From positions 22,983,833 to 23,047,832 of the forward strand of contig NC_081153.1 of NCBI RefSeq assembly GCF_958295425.1: 64,000 nucleotides of DNA. Direction: 5' to 3'. Below, piece by piece: positions 44,798 through 56,057 of the stretch. A program made the position numbers and the translations under genes. Position 1 is the first letter of the stretch, and every line of letters begins with the position of its first letter. This stretch comes from Solea solea (taxonomy: Eukaryota > Chordata > Actinopteri > Pleuronectiformes > Soleidae). Under the pieces are notes generated by a model that saw only the letters and a program-made list of their open reading frames with translations, did no database searches and had not been told where the DNA came from.

Positions 44798-46225
44798 TGA
44801 CAGGGATATGTAACCATTGTACCTTCTTAATGAAATGTAACTGATGCTGTGTATATCGTGTATATCTTTAGCTCTAACTTATTTTTTCCTGGTTCGACTG
44901 TTAAGGAGTAAGACTTATCAAAAGCTTAAAACCTGGAATCTTGAACAGGTGAAAGGATGAATAAAACCACCAATACCACAACGATTATCATAAACACTGA
45001 TCACTCTTTCTCGTTTCTGACCTTATAAAAGTGAGCATATAACACAAAGTCATATACAGTGCAATGAATGACACAAAGAAACAAAGGAAAAACACAAATG
45101 AAAAATAAGAGGCATACATTTGTTAACAAGCAAGGCTTGCTTGGTTTGATGACAGAGAACCTTCACAGACAACATTCACTTTTGATATATTTTAACACAT
45201 TTATATAAGCAAAAACTAAAACAAGTTACATACGTGTTTAAATTTTTTTGGCTAAATGTAATTTCATTAACTTCTAATTGAGAAAGATGAATGTTTTTCT
45301 TATGCTACCCTAAATGATTTGAAATAAAAAATGTTCTTTCATTTTGATATCACTCACAGGAAGACAAAAGTATATGGTTATAATTCTCTCTCATGTTTAT
45401 AGAACATTGGTTTTCTCTTTAAAGGGAAAGGGAAAGTCTTTAGGAGTGACATACATGTATGCATTTAGAGTTCAGGCAGACATTGATTGATCACTACTCA
45501 AAATAGACAATTAAGAATAGTAAATCCATTCCATAGAGAAAATCAATGGTTTTATTCACTTGTTATTATTGTGTGACTGTCCTGTCAGATTATCCTCAGA
45601 CTTATCATACTTATCAAAAGCAGTAGACCAGAGGCTTCTGTACACTGACACTGCCAGGTTCACACGTAGTTAATCCTGGTGTCATTATTAATGAGTAAGG
45701 CAAATCATTCTGACAAGAAGAAGGTAATACAGGAGCCATTTTATTTGATGATGCAATTGATTCATTGATGATGAATGATGCAACTCTCTCCACAAATAGG
45801 AGATCTTGTATCACTTTTGTCATCTTTCTATCTCTCTTTTTGCTGGCCTTGCAGCAGAAACATGAAACTCTTTGTGTGAGTTGATATGCTGTTTATGTCA
45901 TTTGCTACTGTCCAACAGAAACAGTTTGGTGTCCATGTCTTTGTTATAAGCAGTGCATGGTCCATTAAAAATCACTGAAGATAATGAGTTTTAGACATAA
46001 GGGTGCTATTTCCTCTCTCTTATGATGTTTTATTTTTATACAAAAATACAGTATTACACCAAGAGTTTTAATTTGAAAGTACTGAGCTTGAGTGAAAACA
46101 GGATGTTATGACACATACAGTTATTTTGTAAGATATGGAAAATAAATATCTAAAGGTAGAGGCAGGTCAGAGGGTCGTCTGAATCACATACATCATTTCA
46201 TTCAATTACTTGTTTGTCTTCACAG
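44798..46225. other. DNA upstream of the hivep3 main exon, no exon recognised
   Basis: AT-rich, probably an intron of hivep3 because the main exon has a clear acceptor at 46225. No upstream leader exon could be recognised. Confidence 0.45.
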
Positions 46226-49200
46226 ATCTTCATATTAAGAGGACAGAAGAATCATCTTCCAGTGATTCAACTGAGCAACGAAGTGTGTGACTGGCTGACA
46301 ACGGCATGATGGGACCCATTAGATCTGCATGGCTGAAGACCTCCTCCACAGCGCATGACATATCACAGCTGTATTGTTTGTGGCATCCTTTGTGCATTTA
46401 GTGGTATCATCCTGCTGTTAAACAAGAACTGTATAGCAGCACAAATGGGAATTATGAGGTCTGATCATCGGCTAAAGTGGATATAGTTTGATACAATTCC
46501 TTCATATTTAACTGTCCACTTGTCTATCTGAGGCTGTCCTTCCATTATATGGAGAACTTGCATAGTCATCTGACGACTGGGGAGCAGCCCGGAGGTCAAG
46601 AACATTGTCAAACAGAGTCTCCTCCCAAAGGCCTGCGTTCTAAGTCTCCCTCCCAGTCCCGTCGGCAACAGCGAACTAGCTCCCCAAAGCCACATGGCAC
46701 GCTACAGCAACACAAACAATCTAAACGGCAGCATCCTGAACGGAAGTGTGTCAGCCATCAGCGGCAGAGCAACGACTTGGATACAGTGCCAGAGCAGAAG
46801 CATGAAGCATCAACAGAACCTAAGGCTACTTTGTCACCAGGTCTCCCACCGTCCTCAGCAGGTGATCCGACCCAGTCTAAATCACAAAGCCAAGAGAGCA
46901 CCCCAAAACAGAAACGGGAGCGTAAGCCTCAGAGACCGGGAAAATATGTCTGCACTTACTGTGGCCGTGCATGTGCAAAACCTAGTGTCCTTCAGAAACA
47001 CATTCGCTCCCACACAGGAGAAAGACCCTATCCCTGTGCCCCATGTGGCTTCTCCTTTAAGACCAAGAGTAACCTGTACAAACACCGTAAATCACATACA
47101 CACAGGGTGAAGGCAGGCCTGGCACTTGGGGAGCCAAGAACTTTAGAGGAGCAAGTCACTGAGTCAGAAGATGAAAGCAGACAGCTATCATCCACCTCCA
47201 CTCTTACAGAAAGACAGAGCAGTGTCGCCTCGCTAAAGTGTCATGAAACAGGAAGGGCCAAAGATGGCTCAACAGGAGATGATGACTCCTATGCAGTGAA
47301 AAAGAGATTGGCCCTGCGATTAAGCAGAGGAAAACAGGGTCTTCAGGATTCATCTGATGAAAAGACCTCATCTCTCACTTTAGGCAGTAAAGGCAGTACA
47401 GAATCTGGTTACTTCTCTCGCTCTGAGAGTACTGAGCAGTCCCAGGACAGTCCCCCAAACACAAGTGCCAAAAGCTATGCAGAGATCATCCTTGGCAAAT
47501 ATGGACGCCTTGGACAACTACAGAGGATATCTCGTCATAACCAGCAGCCCTCTGGTGAGAAGGACAAAAGTGTCCCATTCACAGTGCCCAAAAAGCAGGT
47601 CATTGACCATATCACCAAACTCATTACCATCAATGAGGCAGTAGTGGACACGAGCAAAATTGACAGTGTAAAACCAAGGAGATTCTCACTCTCCAGAAAG
47701 AATAGTTCAGAGACTCAAAAGGCTTCATCTGTGAAAGAATCACTTATTCATAGTCCTGAAGCAGGAGACCTGGGCTACAAAAACAGTGGCTCCATCACAA
47801 TGGGAGTTCCGTGTGAAAAATTTCATCATCAGTCTTTAAATGTGAAGCAGCCAGCTGGCCAAACATCCACTGCTCCTCTGGTGAGGAGTCACTCTATGCC
47901 AACTGCAGCTAGTTCATTTGATGCCTCCAGTGGTGGCCCCAGTAAATTCCGCCAAAGTCAATCTTTTGATGAACGGCAGCCTTCCCGCCGTTACGGGATG
48001 CTGAGGCGACAGCCTGCTATTGAAATCCCACTTGGTGCTGAATTTACAAAAGAGGAACATGAGGTTACTCATTCATTTTACCCTGACAGTGTAACCAATG
48101 TGCCTGACCACAAGCCAAATGAACCCCAGCCATACGAGTGTGACTCATGTGGCACTGCATGCAAAGATTGGGAAGGTTTTAAGAAACACAAGAAAAGCCT
48201 GTGCTTAGCACATTGCCCCAGAAATGAGATGGTTATTAGTCAAATGGAGTTTTCACAGTTACTCAACCATGCAGGCAGAGCAGGAGCACCAGTTTTGCGC
48301 AAGAGGAGGAAAGAGGAAAGTTTTGAGTTAGATGACCCCTCCTCTCCTTCATTACTCTCCACTGCCCTCTTGTCTGGACAGTGCAAAGGTGACAGCAGTG
48401 TGGCTCATGAGGACCATAGAAGATCTACTCTGCAAACCTTTTCAGTAATTCAACATACTAGTTCATTTGAAAAGCAAGAATCTTTGTGCAATGAGAGTCA
48501 AGGCACAGAGGCAACAAAAAACACTGCACAACATGAAGACTATCAACTGGTGCCACAGAAACAATCCCAGCAATCCCAGCAGACAAAACTAGCAACCCGA
48601 AAGCTGGTCCGCCAACACAGTGTACAAGTCCCAGAAATATTGGTAACAGAGGATTCCAACATGAGCACAGAGAAGTCAGTGGAGCCAGCCCCCATGTTAA
48701 AACACCCAGACAAGCCTGATGAATTTCAGTGGCCACAGAGAAGCTCTTCTTTGGCCCAACTCCCGATTGAAAAACTCCCTCCCAAAAAGAAACGCTTGCG
48801 TCTAGCTGAGGTTGCACAGTCCTCAGGAGAATCCAGTTATGACTCAGTATCTCTTCCCCGTAGCCCTAGTCAGGACAGTAGTGCATCCTATGCATCCAGT
48901 CGTTCCACGTCGTTTGAGGAATCAAATAGAACAGACATGGAGCCCACAACATCATCACCAATGCGGAGATCGAGAGCCCCTCACATGCTCATGGTACCTG
49001 GTGTGCATCAGCACAGAGAGATGAGGCGCTCAGCATCTGAACAGGCACCTCATGACCCTCAACCAAGTGTCCTAATGGCTGAGACTCGCAGTAAGTCTTT
49101 TGACTATAGTTGCCTGTCCCCTGAGCGCACTGCAGTGGGCTGGAGGGAAAGAAGAAAGTGTCTCCTCATGAGACACACTGCTATAAAAGATCCAGATGAA

Positions 49201-50346
49201 GAGGAGGAGGACCGCTGTGCCTCATCAAACCATAGCCCTGAGCATGTCACAACTAGCACATCCTCTAAAACAAGCTCAACCTTTGTGTGCAACAGCAGGC
49301 CGTCTGGCTCTCCTTTGTCAGGTGACACTCTCTTGTGTTATCCAGCTAATTTACAAGGCAAGGAAATTCTATCTCAGTGGAATCTCAGTCATAATATTCA
49401 ATTAAAAGACAACACAGAACTCCCACTTAATCATGGTCCATCTGTAGATACTCTAAGAGAAGAGGCCTCACACATCCATTCAGGGGACCATGGACCATCA
49501 GGGGCAGCCAGAGCTCACTACCTCCCCATTTCTACAGGGCTGAAGTTAGAGATTCCTCTGCGACATGATGACTGTTCAGACACTCAAGTAAGTCACTCTC
49601 TTAGCCAACATTCTGTCCCTCATATCACTTCCAGTCTGGAATTGCTGAGGCCAATCACATCTCCTTCAGTAGCAGTGCGTCTGCAAACTGACACCCTTTC
49701 GCCAGCGTGTGCCATATACACCACACTGTCTCAGTCCACGTCCCCTAGACCTCAGGAGGCAGTTGATGCACTTTCACTCAATGTAGGCATTCCAATGGCT
49801 GGGTATAGAAACCCAAAGGACATAATTAATGACTTTCAGTTGTGGTCTGATGAGGATCTGAGGTCATCAGGGGGGAACAAGCGCATGCTTTCCCCTTCAA
49901 ACAGTATAGAAATCCCCCCTGAGTCACAACAGCAGCAGAAACGAGTGAAAGAAAGAGCGGAAGAGTGGAATAAGGCAGCAGTGGGCCCATGTGGACAGCA
50001 ACTCAAACGGGAGAATCGGTCATGTCCACCAGGCATTTGTTCTCCCATCACACACATTGGACCTTCGTTCCCCAGTCTGCTGTCCGGCACCTGTAATAGC
50101 TGGTGCTATTTGAACTACATCAAACCAAACCCTTCTACTCTGGATGCGCAGAAGCCCTCAGTCTATTCCTCCTGGTCCACTAGTAGCTACAATCCTAACC
50201 CTCCTGGCCTTTCCAGCAAAATGGCTCTGTCTCTGCTGCACTGTAAGCAGAGGCTCAGTCCCTCTATCTACACTCTATCCCCCATGTCAGTCAGGACGAC
50301 TGAGTCATTTGAACAAGAGGATGACAAAAGACCACGCTCCACTGAG
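46226..50346 (+). CDS. hivep3: hivep3 main exon (5' UTR from 46226, CDS from 46549)
   Basis: Acceptor TTTGTCTTCACAG at 46225; about 320 bp of leader before ATG 46549. Coding part is 1266 codons. ZAS-N: two C2H2 fingers with C135, C138, H151, H155 and C163, C166, H179, H183, linker TGERPYP. Middle CCHC finger: C531, C534, H547, C552. Nuclear-localisation-like PPKKKRLRL from residue 744 and QKRVKER near 1130; acidic DPDEEEED near 880; otherwise Ser/Pro/Gln-rich and probably disordered. Donor GAG|GTAATT at 50346 is phase 0 and joins the next exon as RPRSTE|VYNSQS, matching the human KPRMTE/VHLPS junction. A second donor, AAAG|GTAAGA at 50401, is closer to consensus but phase 1. Confidence 0.9.
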
Positions 50347-53300
50347 GTAATTACAGCACTACCCTCTGATTACAATCTATACTGTAATGTTTTATCAAAA
50401 GGTAAGAACTTGGAGGTTTTTTCGAGGGGATTATTGTGTTTAGTGGTACAGTGGGCAGGATATGTTTGGCATTATTGATCAATTACTCCATAGTTACCTT
50501 TCAGCGCAATGTCATTCTAATAAGAGAATGACACTTCTGCACCACTAGACTTTTATTTGACGGCCTCACCACTCAATCTGTAGCACCGTGAGAGGCTCAA
50601 GGGTTACAATTTGATGAGTAACTAAAGAGCATCTATAGCCACGTTTCATACACATTTCTTTTCTTGCTTGCTCTGTCTGCTATTATCAATATGTTTCCAG
50701 TACAGCGAAATGCGGATGTGAGATGACAGTCATATCATTTCTAAATTTCCTCTCATATTTATTCTTATTCTTATTAATAATAATTTTGACGATAATAATA
50801 ATGATAATAATAATAATAATAATATTAATAGTACATTTTATTTGTTTAGATCATACTGTATATAAAAAGATAAATCAGAATACCAGAGTTTAGAATACAA
50901 AATACAAAAAAAAAAAAAAGGATGGTCATGTGGGGTAGGCTAGTCTGAATAAGTGAGTTTTGGTGTTTGGGGGAGGGGCCATGAGTTCCATAGTGGACCG
51001 ATGTGCAGGTGGAGGGAGGCTGAGGAGCAATAAGAATGCAGAAATGATTCGCTGAAACGTTTCCGTTGTGCTTATTTGCATTTACTTTTAATTGGATTGC
51101 CACCTTTCACTTCCCTCAAAACAGTTGAGTGTAATATTTCAAGAGTTTTAGAATTTTCTGGTTTTCCATTCAAGTGTGTATATGCACAAATGAAAATATG
51201 CATAAAAACAGATGATGATGAGAATGGAAATCCATATAGTGACCAATCACAGGGCAGTTCACAGGTGCTGGTGCTCCCATTGCTCTGGTACTGGAAGCAC
51301 TGACAAAACATTCCTACTTGCAAGTCAACAGCAGAGATTTTAAGATATTGGCAGATTTACTCTCTTATGTATGAAACCAGTGCATATATCCATGTTCGTC
51401 TCAATGAAACTCAACAATCAACTATTTTTCCAGTGGTCCTTCCCACTGCAGCTTAAAATCCAAAGTTGTGTATTGAGATTCATCTACAGTCCATAAATTC
51501 AGAGGTTAGATAGCACAGCCTTATACCTATTTCCTCTGAAGTGTAATGAATGTAATGTGTGATGTGTTGGCATTGAAATATTAGATCTTTGTTAATTTCA
51601 TTTCAATCCCCAAGGAAATATAATTGCTAGCTCTGCCTTTGACTTGGAGATGAGTTTTAAAAGCAATCAATAAAGATACAAAGGGCAAAGAAAATATGCA
51701 TACTCTACAACTTACAATGAATTCAAGAATTCTCAATTTTGGTCTCCCTGGATATGCTGGAGTCAAATAGCTGAATTTGCCCATGTCTCTTTTGAGTGTA
51801 GGTCTACAATAGCCAGTCATATCACAGCCACCACGAGGGAACAAGGAAGGAGCAGCTGTCAGCTGAGAAGGAACAGAGGAGGAAAGACGAGGAGGGAGTC
51901 AAGTCATGCTCCAGAAATAAACAACCTCCTGAAGTGTGGATCTCTGAGGAGGGGTGAGTGTGGCCTTAGCTGATAACAATAGCTTTACTTGTAACATGTT
52001 GTCCGTGTACACTTCATCTGGTGACCAAGCTCATTATGTATAGTTGATCGAGTAATGTAAAATTTCATGCCCCAATCTTCCATTCACTAAAAAATCAGCT
52101 TTAATCTCTGATATTTTTTTAAGCCGACATTTGAGTCAGAATGTGCAGATGGTATTGTTTTCTAGATGATATTGTAATCTGTAGTGAGAGTAGGGGACAG
52201 GTGGGAAGAGAGCCTGGAGAGGTGGAGGTCTGCACTGGAGAGAAGAGGAATAAAGGTTAGTAGGAACAAGACAGAATACCTGGTGTGTGAATGACAGTGA
52301 GACAGGTGCAGGGTTCTCATGTGACTTGAAATCCTTGAAAGTTTGTGAATATGAAAAACATTTTTCAAGGCCTTTTAAAGGTTTTGAAAATTGCCCCAAA
52401 TAGACATAGTTTTTAACAGCTTCATAGTTCATAAATGGTCTAAAATTACTGTTTCGGACTAATTTTGGTATCAGTAAATACCCAGGTGAGTAATAATTAC
52501 CTAATTTGGGTAAATGTCTCCCACCACCATTTGTTTTACAACGCCACCTACAGTTTTATGCATCCTGCATTGCTTGATGTACGTAGACTCGGCCTATGCA
52601 GAAGAAATGTCAAGTTGTAAGCACTAGTCTTGTTGTGGACACTGTACCATACATTGTCTCGCTCGGCTGTTGACATGAGATTCCATGCTGAACAAAGAGC
52701 AAGTAACATTAAGCAAGAGAGCGTAAATTACATGATGCCTTGGAAGGGCAAATTCCAACATCTCTGGCTCACCAAAGACAATTACAAAGACTGGTTTGCC
52801 CAAGATCCCAAAGTGTGCTGCAAATCAATAAAAGTGGACACGATGGGCGAAAGCAGCTCTTACAAGTTGCCCTCCCGTCTTCAGCTGTGTCAGCACATTT
52901 GGTATTTGAATTTGAAGGAAATTGCCTTGAAAAGTCCTTGAATCTGATGTCAATCAAGGTGTGGGAACCCTGCAGGTGGTATGGTGAAGGTGCAAGGATT
53001 AGAGGTAGAGAAAGTGGATGAGATTAAATACTCCGGATCAACCATCCAAAGCAAGGGACAGCTCACAAGAGAAGAGGCAGGGTGGAGTGGGTGGAGTGGG
53101 TAGACATGAGTGTCAGTGCTGATGTGTGACACAGGAATAGCAGCAAAAGTGAAAGGTCTACAAGAAAGTAGTGAGACAGGCTATGATGTATGTCCTGGAA
53201 ACAGTGGCACTGTCTGAAAGACAGGAGGCAGAGCGGAAGATGCTGAGATTTTTGTTGGGAGAAACCAGGATGGACAGGATTTGCAATTAGCTTATTCAAG

Positions 53301-54754
53301 GGACAGCTCAGGCAGAATGGTTTGGAAAAATAGTCAGAGAGTCACCGCTGAGTTGGTTTGGTCACATTATATTATACATTGGATAAAGGATGATGAAGAC
53401 GGAGGTGCCAGAGCTAATGTTACTAAACATCTTACAAACACTTCCTGCCAGATGGTTGACAGGAGTGTACCGACGTCAGCTCCCCCTGTATAATATAGGA
53501 CTGTAGATTTGGGAGTTTGACAACATTTTTCATGTGGAACACTTTTGCAATGATCCTGGTTATGGAAATTCACTACCAGCAACTTATTTTGAGTGCTTTG
53601 AATCACTCATATATCATCCCATCCCTCGTTGCATCATCACAGAAGGCTGTGTGTTGTTGTTATAAACCCACCGTGCTGGAGAGGCCACTGGTTGGCTGTC
53701 TGGACCGACAGTCTGTTCAGGGACTGGATCCAGGAAGTAGCCTCGCTTCCTCTGCCTCTACAGACATTTCATTAACACAAACCATCACTGCCAGTCACAT
53801 TTAGCAACTGCTCGCTCAGTCCCTCGCACTGACATCAGTGAAAGGAGCAGAACATCATATGGACATGCATATGCAACAGAGCATTAGCCATAAAAGTCAG
53901 CTATAAAGAACAGGAAAGGCTAGAAAAATAGATCAATTAAAACCAAAAAATCTTCCAGTTAAATCAACCAATGACGGCGTTCGGTCCATTAAACCACATG
54001 AAACCATTTACACCAATAAAATCCCAGTATTATAACTTTTTTAGACATGCAAGGATTAGTGGATTGATCTATCATTTGGTAAGTGATTGACTGTCAGGCT
54101 TCAAAAAATGATTGTTTTCATAATCCATTCATCTGACCATTCTTTTCTCAGTGAATCATTTGGTCCATAAAATTTCTGAAAATGTTAATCAGTGTTTTCC
54201 AAACCTGGAAATGATGACGTTGATAATGTCAAAATGATCAGATTCAGTTTTTAATGATTTCTTTGTTTTATTGAGCAAAGAAACTAGAAAATATTCACAT
54301 TTAAGAAGCTGACAAATCAGAAAACACTCAAGTCAATTCATCGATTATCAAAACAGTTGATTATTAATTAATAACCGATAAATCATAATCTATTATTCAC
54401 TTATTTGTTACAGCCCTAATTAACTGTTTAGGTTATTTATGAAACAGAAAGGATAGATATAATAGTTCTGAAATCTTGAACATAAGAATGTTTCTGGATT
54501 TCTGATTTTCTGATGTTTATTACCACTGTACTGCAGGGAACCATCCGTCCTGTGATCACAGCTCACCTTGTTATTCAGCAGCATGTGTGTGTTCTCAAAC
54601 CACTGATTTAATCAAATCACTGAGTCACATTTTTACTGAAACCACGTGTTTTTACACGGGTGTGCATGTATTTACTCAAAAGAATTTGTATTGACAGACA
54701 CACACTCAGACTTTTTCTTCTCATCAGACATCAACACTACAGATTTGTGTGTGT

Positions 54755-54785
<31 letters not shown>

Positions 54786-56012
54786 GGGGGGGGCAGAGTG
54801 GTGCCAGAGTGGGTCACTGTGAGTCTGGTTTTGGTTTGATGCTCATCACAGCTCATCACAGCCTTCCTTAACGAGTGCCTCATCCTCACTCCTGCTCACT
54901 TTCTCCACCTCTGCCTCTTCAGTCTGTCAAGAGTGATGCCGACAGGTCGTTGAACTTGACATCATTTTATTACTGCAGTATAGAATGTTGATAATGTCGT
55001 GAAAAGGCTGGAAAAGCTGATTCTAATCAGACAGATTGTTTTTTGGAGTTTTTTCATGCTTATGTATTTGGAGTGGCAGCTGGTCTGGACCAGGGTTACC
55101 CTCCCTCCCTCCCTGAGCTGTTTTTATTGGCTGGCTGCAGCAGTTCCCGGACCTCGGGCCAAAGCGTCGGCTCCCCCTGTGTTTAGACTCAGAGGTGGTG
55201 TGAGCTGTGATGGGGTTATAAGGCATATATTGGTTTTGAGGCTTATGAAAGCGGCTCTGTTGAAGCTGAAACGGGTGCCTCGCTGCCTCGCTGCCTCGCT
55301 GAGAGGACTTCAGTGTACACAGAGTGTTGGACCCCAGGCCTGGCTGTCACGCTGTGAGCGCAGTGTGTAGCAAAGGCCAAACAGATAGTGCACTTACACT
55401 GGATAAACACAGGTACTAAAAAGCTGCTTACAGGTGCTAATGGACCTGCTGCCTGTCCGTCAGCTCCTGTTACCCTCTCATCGATCGTCACTCTCCTCCT
55501 TAGAGGAGCAGCATCAATAGACAACTGCCAGAGAAATGCTCTGAGGACCAAAGTGAAACCTTCTGCTCTCTTTACACCTGCAGATCAAATGAGAAGTATG
55601 GCCTCGTGCGTGGTGGAGGGAAGTGTCCGTGTGGGGACTGTGACGCGTCCCGTCCCTATGACTGCAGCGACTGTAGCATTGCTGTCAAAGCTGGAGGTAA
55701 GGATGGAGAACGAAGGAACAGGAGTGTGATGTTTCTCTTCTGTCACTTCTTCACTTTCTACCCTGTATTTGCAGGGAGTGAACACCAGAGATCTCAGACA
55801 CAGGGAAAAGAAGCATGCTGTTATACAGATGATGCAGATGAACATATATTACAAATACATCAGCTTTATATGGTGCAGTCACTGCTCATACAACTAAACA
55901 ACAACCAAACAAGTCAAGTGTTGTTTCCGATTTCATCTTAGAATCAACAAAATGAAATGAACCACGTTCCATTACTGCGATACACTACAGTGGCACTGCA
56001 TACACGGAGTGC

Positions 56013-56057
<45 letters not shown>

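Noticed and set aside
51802..51953. Joining the 50401 donor to this exon
   Set aside because: Phase 1 from 50401 would give an immediate stop here; the 50346 donor (phase 0) gives a product that aligns with the family.
55388..55729. 113-codon frame overlapping the ZAS-C exon
   Set aside because: It is a different frame from the one that joins the hivep3 exons by phase; the hivep3 frame explains the similarity better.
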